NCBI RefSeq assembly: GCF_026616895.1
Contig: NZ_JANYME010000007.1
Span: 1 to 64,000, forward strand
Reading direction: 5' to 3'
Length of the DNA: 64,000 bases
DNA from: Campylobacter sp. MG1
Lineage (GTDB): Bacteria; Campylobacterota; Campylobacteria; Campylobacterales; Campylobacteraceae
Each line of letters starts with the position of its first letter. Position 1 is the first letter of the stretch. Below are positions 1 to 8,165 of this stretch, piece by piece. The notes beneath the pieces are model-generated. The model worked only from the letters and a program-made list of their open reading frames with translations, did no database searches and was not told the origin of the DNA. Made by a program: the position numbers and the translations under genes.

Positions 1-1074
1 TTTTTTTATTATTATATTCATTTATTACTTTAAAAACTATTTATTGGTTAGCCTTTTTAAAACCTTTACTTTAAATAATTTGCTTAATTATGTTTTTTAG
101 TATGAGATTATAAAAATAGATATTTTAAATGATACTTATACAATATAGCTCTTACTTTTTTATATAGGTTTTTTATTTGCTTTAAGTAGTTTTAGTATAT
201 GCTAGAAGTATTTATAAGTTATATGTATAAAATATTTATATGAGTATGCTTATTTAATTTAAGTAGCTTTATATGTTTAAAGAATTATGTATTTAATAAG
301 CTTAGATGATTAATTGTTTTTTAGGTAGCTAAAGTTAAAGCAATATGATAATAATATTTAGACATAAGCCATAATCTCATATGAAAACATCATTAAGGTA
401 ATATGAGTGGTTGAAAAATAATATTGGTAGTGAAGGATTGTAATTAAATATTATTTTTTCCAATTTTAATTAAGTAATATTATTGGTAGCAAATTTCTTA
501 TTTATGCTATCAAATCTTTATCTTTAATAAGCAATATTAGTAGTAAATGAGGTGTTTATACAATTAGGTTTATTTAAATAGAGTTTATTTAAAACAAAGT
601 TTTTAAAAAACGAAGTGTCTAAGTTTTTAAAAATTAAGCTTATATAAAATTTGGATTTAAATTCTTTTGCAGTAATTAGGGCTTAGATTGTTTTTAGAAG
701 ATAAGTAATTAGTACTAAAATGTTTTTATGCTAAGTTTAATCAGTGATTTAAAGTAATAAAAATTAAACTTAATTAAATACTTTAGAGTAAGTTAATACC
801 TAAGCTTAGTAAGTAATTAAATTAATTAGATTGATTATATAAAAGTATTTATTACGCATATAAAACATAATTAGGATATAAGTTTTTAGTGTTGGGGGGG
901 GGTAGATTAAGTTTTATATAGGTTCAAAATATTTGAATAATAAAACTATATAAACTAAATTTATACCTTTACAGGATAAATAATGTTTTTAAAAGCTTTT
1001 TTAATGAAATAAATAAGCTGTGGATAATATAGATTTAATGATGTTGGGTAGTGAATTTAGATAAAGACATGTAA
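1..1074. other. AT-rich stretch without recognisable genes
   Basis: No reading frame of useful length is visible on either strand. The DNA is extremely AT-rich, with recurring short motifs such as variants of aatattattggtag around 420-540. The only striking element is a run of nine G at 894-902. Because it directly precedes decayed Mu-like phage genes, I infer it is also degenerated accessory DNA, but no homologous piece can be identified by eye. Confidence 0.5.
894..908 (+). repeat. Orphan G9 tract followed by a -10-like hexamer
   Basis: Nine consecutive G (894-902) are followed at once by TAGATT (903-908), which resembles a sigma-70 -10 box. No intact gene lies downstream; the next ATG at 983 opens only a very short frame. 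The arrangement resembles the G-tract/-10 modules at 11015 and 46085, so it may be a leftover phase-variable promoter whose gene has decayed. The functional reading is inference. Confidence 0.4.
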
Positions 1075-1224
1075 GAGCAGTTTTTAAAAGTCCTTGAAAA
1101 TTCAAATTCTTATGAAGACGCTATGAATAAGCTTTTAAATCAAGATATAAAACAAGACAAGCTAGAAAACATAATGGCTCAAGTTTTAACAAATATTAGT
1201 TTAAAAGGCTTAAGTGATGAATGA
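1075..1224 (+). pseudogene. Remnant of Mu-like phage portal protein (gp29/DUF935), C-terminal end
   Basis: An open stretch reads EQFLKVLENSNSYEDAMNKL and continues to a stop at 1222-1224. The S-Y-E-D-A pattern followed by an acidic helix and a short tail resembles the C-terminus of Mu gp29-type portal proteins (DUF935). The frame is closed by a stop at 1072 just upstream, so the rest of the gene is lost. Its stop overlaps the ATG (1217) of the following gpF-like remnant, the order and overlap expected in Mu-like phages. The tail is weakly conserved, so the call depends mainly on the neighbour. Confidence 0.55.
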
Positions 1225-1731
1225 TTTAAGCGATGTATTTAAACTAAACCCTTTAACGCAATTAAATACTTTAATGATGAATTACCTAAAGATTATGATT
1301 TAGATAAACTTCGCTTTAGTGCATATAATCACACATTTTTAATAAGTGGGATAAGTGAGATAGAAATGCTTAAAAGAATGCATAGCATACTTAAAAAGGC
1401 TTATTTAATGGTGCAAGCTTTAAAGATTGCGTAAAAGAGCTAGAAAGCATTAGCGGACTTCATAAACACCATTTAAAAGTTGTCTTTAATCAAAACCTAA
1501 GATAAGTATATGGTTTGGCAAGATTTAAAAAAATAACTTATAAGCGATAAGCCTTACTTAAGATATGTAGCGATTATGGATAATAGGGTTAGAGTTGCCC
1601 TTAAAGTCTTTTACGGGTTAATTTTACCTAAGGAGCATTATTGTTGGCGTAATAATTATCCACCGAATGGCTGGGGTTGTAGGTGTAAAACACAGGTTTT
1701 AAGTCTTGATGAAGCAAAAGATAATGAAGCT
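1217..1731 (+). pseudogene. Frameshifted Mu-like phage head morphogenesis protein (gpF/gp30)
   Basis: Fragments in several frames join into one protein: MNDLSDVFKLNP, then LPKDYDLDKLRFSAYNHTFL, then NGASFKDCVKELESISGLHK, then YLRYVAIMDNRVR and finally YPPNGWGCRCKTQVLS at about 1660-1706. The D-x-R-V-R stretch, the LILPKEH segment and the PPNGWGCRC box are hallmarks of the Mu gpF/SPP1 gp7 minor head family. At least three frameshifts and an in-frame stop (near 1533) separate the pieces, so no functional product is possible. No other phage gene is visible, so this is an isolated prophage scar. The identification rests on the C-terminal box and is firm. Confidence 0.8.
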
Positions 1732-1869
1732 ATAAATTTTTATAAAATATATTATTTTATAAATATTTTTATTTTAAAAATAATACAAGCTAGTTTAAAT
1801 GTGAAATTTTATTTTATGTATTATTAAATTAAGCAAATATATAATTTACAAAAACAAATAGGAAAGTTT

Positions 1870-2411
1870 ATGAAAAAATTATTTTTTATATTTTTATGTT
1901 TTATGATTTTAAATGCTGATATAAAAAGCTTAAAAGATAGCTGTTATGATGGAGATTTTGAAGCTTGCGGGACTTTAGCTTTAATGTATGCTAAAGGTGA
2001 TGGTGTGAGTATGGATAAAAAAACAGCAGCATTTTTTTATGCACAAGCTTATAATATTTTATCCGAAGAGCCTAAAAGTGAGTCTAATTTTCATAAACAA
2101 AACGCAGCTAATTTATCAATAATAATTTCTGATATTTCTGCTTTTTATGTAGCACAAGGTAGATTTGCTAAGATTAGCGATATGACTTATGCACCTATAA
2201 ATCCTAATGGAGAGTTTTTAATAAATGGTATTGTGCTTGTATAAAAGTAAGTGCTAAAAATAGTATTTTGCGTATTAAAAATATAAATGCAAATGATAAA
2301 AATTGTAAAGAATTTTTCGCAAGTGATGAAGCAAAAAAGCTGCTAGATAAAGATTTAAATGAAGTTAGTGAGATTGAATATGACTTTAGTGATAATAAAA
2401 TCTTATTTTAA
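1870..2411 (+). pseudogene. Sel1-like exported protein with a probable 3' frameshift
   Basis: The first frame (1870-2244, 124 aa) has a signal peptide (MKKLFFIFLCFMILNA) and then one Sel1-type helical repeat with CYDGDFEACGTLALMYAKGD and GVSMDKKTAAFFYAQA. It ends at a TAA at 2242. The next frame is open from about 2233 to a TAA at 2409-2411 and gives a normal-looking continuation starting CIKVSAKNSILRIKNINAND. I read this as one gene of about 180 aa broken by a single-base shift near 2233; natural termination at 2244 is the alternative. AGGAAAG lies ahead of the start. Sel1 proteins with paired Cys are common secreted proteins in Campylobacterota; the role here is unknown. Confidence 0.55.
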
Positions 2412-2697
2412 GAATTATTATAAAAATTATGATTGTATAAATTTATAAAAGTAGATTGTTACTCTTTAAAAATCAAATTCCTAATTGAAATTCTAGAGCA
2501 TTAAAAGTATTTAAAAGCTAAGTTTAGCTTAATTTTATTGTTAAAATAAATTAGACACTAAAATGTTTGAAATTCCTTAATATGTTTTAAGGTAAAATTT
2601 TAATTTTTAAGAGTTTAAGTTATTGCATTTTATTAATGAAGCTTGGAATTTATCCTTAAAATAAATTCCAATAAATCTTAAATTGTAATAACTAAAA
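2412..2697. other. Intergenic, nothing recognised
   Basis: About 290 bases lie between two broken genes on opposite strands. They are AT-rich, and I find no reading frame, RNA or clear hairpin terminator. Confidence 0.5.
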
Positions 2698-3067
2698 TTA
2701 GCGTTCCATATACCAAGTATTATTTATCTTTATAAGGTTCATTTCTTTAGAAAAACTTTCACCATTATTAAATGTTACTTTAATCTAACTCCAGCTTCGC
2801 CTCCTAACTCATAGTCTAAGCTTGTTTCTATTGATTTAATACTACCCATTTCTTTAATGCTCTTTGCTTTATAAGACATTTTTTCTAATAAATTTTTTTA
2901 TCTTCTGATTTAAAATTAAAGCACTTAACAGCTTGTTTATCTTCTTCAATCACTAACTTCAAACATTTTTTAACTACAACATCTGGAGTATCATCAGCTT
3001 TAGGAGTATCACTCCCACAAGCAACTAACATAGATGCAAATATTGCAAAACTTAATAATTTTTTCAT
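2698..3067 (-). pseudogene. Small DUF4878-like lipoprotein, two frameshifts
   Basis: The N-terminal frame (2885-3067) starts with a lipoprotein signal (MKKLLSFAIFASMLVACGSD, lipobox LVAC). It then gives a helical segment with VVKKCLKLVIEEDKQAVKCF before stopping. The continuation lies in two other frames: KNLLEKMSYKAKSIKEMGSI followed by LDYELGGEAGVRLK, then IKVTFNNGESFSKEM and INNTWYMER before a stop at 2698-2700. The KVTF-NG-...-W-Y pattern fits the NTF2-like DUF4878 lipoproteins. The first break is at an A7 run (8 A would restore frame) near 2890; the second needs one added base near 2785. A sequencing error is an alternative explanation, but two independent shifts favour true decay. Confidence 0.6.
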
Positions 3068-3118
3068 TTAATCTCCTTTTGATTTGGTTTAAAGCTTAAT
3101 GCTTTTTGTAAAATCAGT

Positions 3119-3135
3119 ATAATACACCCTCCCCC
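3119..3135 (-). promoter_or_regulatory. Interrupted G-tract promoter of the DUF4878-like gene
   Basis: On the minus strand the order is TTAAGAAT, five G, A, three G, TG, then TATTAT (3119-3124), about 50 bases ahead of the start codon at 3067. TATTAT is a plausible -10 box. The flank TTAAGAAT plus G tract is the same as at 11007-11020, suggesting a shared phase-variable promoter module, here interrupted by an A and so probably locked. This is inference from sequence pattern only. Confidence 0.45.
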
Positions 3136-3423
3136 ATTCTTAATTTTTGTTTAAATTGTATTTAAATTTATTTTTTTGTATTTTAAATGTATCAAGTATA
3201 AAAGTTAATTATTTTAAATATGGGTATTATTTATAGTATGAGCATACATTGATATTAAATAATAAATTATATGTTTAATTATAGGTGTATTTATTTAATT
3301 TTAAATAATTAGCAAAATTATTAAAACAATTTCAATTACCCTAAATTTTCTTATTTATATAGGTTATTAGTAGTATAAGAGATTAAATTAATTACACAAG
3401 TAGTTATACAAACTTTCTCCTTA

Positions 3424-3999
3424 TTAATGTTTGCTTCTATCAACTTTAATTGCGATTTTTGTAAAATCACCCCTTATATTATCATCATCTATTAGATTTG
3501 TAATGACTGCTTTATATGTTTTATTTTCAGGTATAAAGTAAAATCCAAGATATCTTATTGCTACATGAACCTTTTCATTTTTAATATTTATACTTATTCT
3601 ACCACTTACTCTTGTATTTTCATTTGGTGTAGCGACTTTATCAAATACTAATATCTCATCACCATCTTTAGTAAGCTCATATATTTTAATATCGAGAGCA
3701 AGTGGATAATAAGGATTATTTCGTATATCATTTTCTAGTTTTTCATCGTATAAATGAACTGAGTAAAAATTCTTACCTACTTTACCATATTCAAAACGCA
3801 AAGGATAAAAAGCATAAAGTCCTAAATGCTCTCCTATATCTTTTCTTTGTGGCTTAAAGATTATTTCAAATTTAGTGCCTTTTTTGCTTAAATCAAATAA
3901 AGTATATATGGGAGTTTTTGGTATTTTATCTTTATGAACAAATTCAAAAGCATTTAAATTAAAAACTAGCATAAGTAATAAACAAATTTTTTTAAGCAT
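3424..3999 (-). CDS. Exported protein of unknown function, 191 aa
   Basis: A signal peptide (MLKKICLLLMLVFNLNAFEF) is followed by a beta-rich soluble domain with no further membrane helix, so the product is probably periplasmic. Motifs such as TLFDLSKKGTKFEIIFKP and VHVAIRYLGFYFIPENKTYK give the look of a single immunoglobulin-like or lipocalin-like sandwich. I do not recognise the family with confidence. An AGGAGAAT ribosome site lies ahead of the ATG. It stands alone between a decayed lipoprotein gene and a membrane protein gene, all on the minus strand, each with its own spacing. Confidence 0.7.
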   Translation of the reverse strand: MLKKICLLLMLVFNLNAFEFVHKDKIPKTPIYTLFDLSKKGTKFEIIFKPQRKDIGEHLGLYAFYPLRFEYGKVGKNFYSVHLYDEKLENDIRNNPYYPLALDIKIYELTKDGDEILVFDKVATPNENTRVSGRISINIKNEKVHVAIRYLGFYFIPENKTYKAVITNLIDDDNIRGDFTKIAIKVDRSKH

Positions 4000-4140
4000 T
4001 TATTCTCCTTTATTTTTTTCATATCATAGCATTATTTAAGAATATTTTTTGGTTTGTAAATGTATTTTAGAGTTGAAATATAATTTTTAAATTCTTAGAA
4101 TTTAAATATTTTTATTGCTTTATTTTGCTATATGTAAAAA

Positions 4141-5271
4141 TTACTTATTTTTCATCTCATTATTATTAATAAAATTGTCTATAAATATATCATTGCATTC
4201 TTCACCACCACGCACACTTATATTTTTATTGCATAATTCTACACCAGCTGCTCTCTGAAATGGAGAAGTTTTGTCAAAGATTATAGCATATAAAGAAAAA
4301 GGTGTGCCGGTTTTATAAGCGAGAATACTCTGAGCTATTTTTTTATTATTAATCCTATCTTTTATATAAGCAAAGTATTCAAATTTAGTCCAAAGTTTAT
4401 CTTTTATATCAGGATAATCACATATATATTCATAATCAGAATTTGTGCATTTTACATATTCATATCTTGATAATTCATTTTTATCTATCTCTACTCTTGC
4501 TATACATTTACCTTTGTAGAATTCTTCAATTTTGACACTCTTTTTTCTATAAGCTTCCATCATATCTATAATTAGATATCTTATTCTAACTTCTGGCATA
4601 TTATGTTTTTGTATTAAATATTTTATTAAATCTTTTATTTCAGTAGGAATTTTTTCATGAAACATATTTTTTCTTAAATAATCTTCCCAAAAAACATTAC
4701 TATTACCTGCTAAATATTTTTTATAATATTTATTATATAGTTCTAAAAATTCTTCATACTCTACAAAACCTTTAGTTCCATCGCTTCTATCATATTCCAA
4801 TGTAAACAATAGCTTATACTCTAAATCTTTTGAAACCATACAATTTTTATCATCTTCATTGCTTGAATAAAATCTAAAATATTTTCCATTATTTATAGGA
4901 TGGTCGCTTATTTCCTTATATTCAATATATTTTATTTTATTATCCAAAAGTGATAGCATATAAAAATCTGGTAATATAGAGCCAATCCATCCTCCTATAT
5001 AATATTCGCTTATTTTATATCTCTCTTTATCCATAAGATTAACCTTATATTCACCAATATATAGCGAATTTCCTTTAAAAGTCTCAAGGTATGTATTTGT
5101 AGCATATTTATTAGCATTGTAATAAAAAACAACATTTGTTATAAATATATCACCAAAAAATGCAAAAAACCAAATAGCAAACCACATTAGTTTTCTTTTA
5201 AAACCTTTTGGTTTAATTAAAACAATAAAAAATGTAATAAGCACAATAATATGCAATAAAATAAATTCCAT
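4141..5271 (-). CDS. Membrane-anchored protein of unknown function, about 376 aa
   Basis: I chose the ATG at 5271 over the GTG at 5280, because an AGG ribosome site lies at a workable distance only for the ATG. Two N-terminal hydrophobic helices (MEFILLHIIVLITFFIVLI and a second ending FFGDIFITNVVF) precede a long polar, Tyr/Lys/Glu-rich domain. That domain contains several Cys (NCMV, CTNSDYEYICDYP, CNKN, EECND) that could form disulfides outside the membrane. No family is recognised. It is followed by a second unrecognised membrane gene in the same direction. Base composition is like its surroundings. Confidence 0.65.
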   Translation of the reverse strand: MEFILLHIIVLITFFIVLIKPKGFKRKLMWFAIWFFAFFGDIFITNVVFYYNANKYATNTYLETFKGNSLYIGEYKVNLMDKERYKISEYYIGGWIGSILPDFYMLSLLDNKIKYIEYKEISDHPINNGKYFRFYSSNEDDKNCMVSKDLEYKLLFTLEYDRSDGTKGFVEYEEFLELYNKYYKKYLAGNSNVFWEDYLRKNMFHEKIPTEIKDLIKYLIQKHNMPEVRIRYLIIDMMEAYRKKSVKIEEFYKGKCIARVEIDKNELSRYEYVKCTNSDYEYICDYPDIKDKLWTKFEYFAYIKDRINNKKIAQSILAYKTGTPFSLYAIIFDKTSPFQRAAGVELCNKNISVRGGEECNDIFIDNFINNNEMKNK

Positions 5272-5358
5272 TTTCAACACCTAATTATTTTTCATATCAT
5301 AGCATTTACTTAAATAAAAATATCAAAGTTATAGAATTTAAATTAAGTATTTTCGTTT

Positions 5359-5979
5359 TTAAAGCTTTTCATAAATATAACCATATTTATCAAAATAAAT
5401 TTTAAGCTCTTTTATATTGATATTATGATTATCTTTAAAATACTTTTCAAGCTCGTGATATTTTTCAATGCTTAATATATTTATAATCTTTTCATCTTGC
5501 AATAAAATTACCGAATCCATTACCTTATAGTATTTTAGTTTAAGCGTAAATATGTAATAAAATAATTTAAGAATAAAATTTATAAAGTATTGTAAGATAG
5601 TAGCAGGTAGCAAAAAAATCCATAAAATTTGAATTACTTCATGGGGTTTTTGTGATTTATGATGAACTACCGAAAAGCTTTTGTATATCTTAAAAGGCTT
5701 ATTTAAATCAATACTTTCTAAAACTTCGCCATTATTTAGATAATTAATGGTATTTTTAGTAATTATGATTTCTCTTTTACACTTTATAAAAGGTCTTATG
5801 TAAGGTAGTGCTAAAAATGGCATAATTATAAAAACATTTCTATAAAGTGAAGAGCTAGGATTATCTGTTAGAAAATACGCAATATAACTTATTATCATAC
5901 AAACAAAAGCAGGTAAAAAATCAAAAAATGCATTAATATCCTTGATAATTAGCGGCTCTTTATCGTAATCTCTTTGCAA
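5359..5979 (-). CDS. Membrane protein of unknown function, 206 aa, TTG start
   Basis: The frame opens at a TTG at 5979, preceded by TAGGAA at a good distance; no in-frame ATG exists upstream. Two N-terminal helices (FFDFLPAFVCMIISYIAYFL and NVFIIMPFLALPYI) are followed by a loop with a predicted beta segment (EIIITKNTINYLNNGE) and a hydrophobic pair around LWIFLLPATILQYFINFILK. The middle resembles membrane proteins with a PH-like cytosolic fold, but this is only an impression. The operon partner is probably the gene ending at 4141; the gap is 87 bases. Confidence 0.6.
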   Translation of the reverse strand: MQRDYDKEPLIIKDINAFFDFLPAFVCMIISYIAYFLTDNPSSSLYRNVFIIMPFLALPYIRPFIKCKREIIITKNTINYLNNGEVLESIDLNKPFKIYKSFSVVHHKSQKPHEVIQILWIFLLPATILQYFINFILKLFYYIFTLKLKYYKVMDSVILLQDEKIINILSIEKYHELEKYFKDNHNINIKELKIYFDKYGYIYEKL

Positions 5980-6149
5980 GTCATATTCCTAAATTCCTAA
6001 TTTAATATAAAAATTATAGTGAATTAAATTATTTATTTGTTTTTAATTATAATCTTATTAATTTTCTTTTAAAAAATATTTTTTTTAAGTTTATTTTAAT
6101 GTTTTCATACTAGAATTACGCCACATTTTTAATTTAAAAGGAGAAAAAA

Positions 6150-6344
6150 ATGAAAAAGTTATTATTTTCAACAGTTATTTTAGGTGCATTATTTTCAGTA
6201 AATGCTATCGCAGAAGAAAATGCTGAAGCAGCTCAAGCTCCAGTTGTAGAACAAACTCAAGCAGTAGAAAATACTGATGCAAATGCACAACCAGCAGCAG
6301 AAGAAGTAGCTCCAGCAGCAGAAGAAAAAGCAGAAAGCAAATAA
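6150..6344 (+). CDS. Small exported Ala/Glu/Pro-rich protein, 64 aa
   Basis: A clear signal peptide (MKKLLFSTVILGALFSVNAIA, cut expected after A-I-A) is followed by about 43 residues of very low complexity, almost only Ala, Glu, Gln, Pro, Val and Asn. The mature part is acidic and likely disordered in the periplasm. AAAGGAGA lies just ahead of the ATG, and a strong hairpin follows the stop, so it looks like a well-expressed single-gene unit. Function unknown. Confidence 0.75.
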   Translation: MKKLLFSTVILGALFSVNAIAEENAEAAQAPVVEQTQAVENTDANAQPAAEEVAPAAEEKAESK

Positions 6345-6355
6345 TTAATTTTTTA

Positions 6356-6376
6356 AGCTATCGCATTGCGATAGCT
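6356..6376 (+). terminator. Hairpin after the small exported protein
   Basis: AGCTATCGCA and TGCGATAGCT form a perfect 10-bp stem around a single T (3-4 nt loop in practice) 12 bases after the stop codon. The following U-run is weak (CTTCTAATTCTT), so it may also protect the 3' end. Confidence 0.7.
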
Positions 6377-6544
6377 CTTCTAATTCTTAACAAAATATTA
6401 AAAATAACACTAAAAATAAAAAATAATCTTAAAGCTTTACGAATTTACACAGTTGAGATATTTTTTTATAATTTATTATTGTATTTTATATTAAATTTAT
6501 TATTTTAAGACAAAATTAAAAGATTTTCTTAATTAAGGAGAAGT

Positions 6545-7846
6545 ATGGAAAAGGTAAATTTTGGTATTGCTGCACTACTTAATAACAGCAATGGTTCTAG
6601 TGTGCTTGAGCTTAATTTTTATAGCACATTTATTTGTATTATGTTGGTTCTTATTTTAGGAAGAGTTGTAACAAATTGCTCTAGCTTTCTAAGAAATTAT
6701 GATATCCCAGAGCCTGTAACTGGTGGTATCATAGTAGCATTTATTTTATTCTTATCTAGTTATTATGCAAATTTTACTGTAAAATTCGCAGAAGATATAA
6801 AAACCCCACTTTTATTAGCATTTTATGCAACGGTTGGGCTTAGTGCTGATTTTAATAGTATTAAAAAAGGTGGAAAATTGCTAATAACTTTTGCGATTGC
6901 TGTTTTTGCTCTATTAGTAGTTCAAAACGCAATTGGTGTTGGAGTAATGAGTGCTATGGGTGAAAATCCATTAATAGGCTTACTTGGTGGCTCAATCACA
7001 CTTAGTGGTGGACACGGAACTGGTGCTGCTTGGGGAGCTACATTTCAAGAATCACCTTATAATTTCGCACAAGCAACCGATATAGCAATGGCGTGTGCTA
7101 CTTATGGACTTATTGCAGGTGGTTTAATTGGTGGTCCTATGGCTAATTACTTAGTAAAGAAATTTAATCTAAAAAGCGATGAAATAGAAAGTAGTGAACA
7201 ATCAAGTGATGAAGCATTTACAAGTCCGCAAAAAGTAAGATTAATTACAAGCTATAGTTTTATTACAAGCTTAAGTTTAATTGCTCTTGCTTTAGTGATT
7301 GGTAATGCGATTGATTATGCGTGTCAAGCAGCAAATGTAGCTACAAATAAAGAAAATGGCTTTTTAAAATTTTTAGATAGCATGCCAACATTTGTATGGT
7401 GCTTATTTTCAGGTATTATTATTAGAAATGGCTTTAGCTCACTAAATATTCATAAAGTATTTGATAGAGAAGTAGGTGTGATAGGAAATGTGGCTTTATC
7501 ATTATTCCTTGCTATGTCAATTATGACTTTAAATATCGTTGAACTTATAAAATTAGCTGTTCCTATTACTATTTTATTGGTAATTCAAACGATAGCAATT
7601 ATTATTTATGTAAGATATGTAACCTTTGTTATTTGTGGCAAAAACTACGCAGCAGCTTGCCTTGTAGCAGGACATTGTGGCTTTGGTATGGGTGCAACTC
7701 CAACTGCGATTGCAAATCTTCAAGCAGTAACAAATCACTTCGGACCTTGCAAAATAGCATTTATTATCGTTCCTATTATGGGTGGATTTTTAGTAGATAT
7801 TGTAAATGCTCTTGTTGTTAATGGCTTTGTTGGATTTTTATTTTAA
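6545..7846 (+). CDS. gltS: Sodium/glutamate symporter GltS
   Basis: A 433-residue inner-membrane protein with about ten hydrophobic helices in two inverted halves. The GltS signatures are visible: DIPEPVTGGII near residue 55, SITLSGGHGTGAAWG near 150, and the matching second-half loop CLVAGHCGFGMGATPTAIAN near 375. Members take up glutamate with Na+, a main carbon and nitrogen source for asaccharolytic Campylobacter. AAGGAGAAGT precedes the ATG. It is transcribed alone and ends in a hairpin shared with the convergent ars operon. Confidence 0.93.
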   Translation: MEKVNFGIAALLNNSNGSSVLELNFYSTFICIMLVLILGRVVTNCSSFLRNYDIPEPVTGGIIVAFILFLSSYYANFTVKFAEDIKTPLLLAFYATVGLSADFNSIKKGGKLLITFAIAVFALLVVQNAIGVGVMSAMGENPLIGLLGGSITLSGGHGTGAAWGATFQESPYNFAQATDIAMACATYGLIAGGLIGGPMANYLVKKFNLKSDEIESSEQSSDEAFTSPQKVRLITSYSFITSLSLIALALVIGNAIDYACQAANVATNKENGFLKFLDSMPTFVWCLFSGIIIRNGFSSLNIHKVFDREVGVIGNVALSLFLAMSIMTLNIVELIKLAVPITILLVIQTIAIIIYVRYVTFVICGKNYAAACLVAGHCGFGMGATPTAIANLQAVTNHFGPCKIAFIIVPIMGGFLVDIVNALVVNGFVGFLF

Positions 7847-7867
7847 TTCCTAGATTTTCTAGGAATT
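7845..7867. terminator. Bidirectional terminator between gltS and arsR
   Basis: AATTCCTAGA and TCTAGGAATT form a 10-bp stem with a TTT loop. It overlaps the stop codons of both convergent genes and is flanked by T-rich DNA on the + strand side. Confidence 0.75.
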
Positions 7868-8164
7868 ACATTCTTTTGGGGTTTTTAAATCAGGTAAAGT
7901 AAAATTAGCCTTTTTTAAAAGCTCTAAAATCTCTTTAGTATTTTCATAATTTATCTCATAATAAATAAACGCCCCACTTCTACTAGCTATCAATAAATCA
8001 GCATCTTTTAATATCTTTAAATGCCTTGAAATCCTAGACTGAAGCATTTCAAAACTCTCACATATCTCACATACGCAACATTTTTTGTGAATATCTAAAA
8101 AAGCTAATATTTTAAGCCTAGTTTCATCATTTATAGCTGCTGTATAATTTAATAACTTCTTCAT
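7859..8164 (-). CDS. arsR: ArsR-family arsenic-responsive repressor
   Basis: A 101-residue winged-helix protein starting at MKKLLNYTAA (8164); the longer frame to 8200 lacks a ribosome site. Cys at about 29, 30, 32 and 35 in KKCCVCEIC lie at the start of the DNA-recognition region, the ArsR-type arsenite site (family pattern ELCVCDLC). The recognition helix follows in LQSRISRHLKILKDADLL. When arsenite binds, the repressor leaves the operator. It is the last gene of arsP-arsC-acr3-arsR, so it is autoregulated if the operator at 10515 is its site. Confidence 0.9.
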   Translation of the reverse strand: MKKLLNYTAAINDETRLKILAFLDIHKKCCVCEICESFEMLQSRISRHLKILKDADLLIASRSGAFIYYEINYENTKEILELLKKANFTLPDLKTPKECNS

Positions 8165-8165
8165 T

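Noticed and set aside
1-1074. CRISPR array or tandem repeat suspected from recurring aatattattggtag-like motifs
   Set aside because: The copies are imperfect and unevenly spaced, with no unique spacers of constant length.
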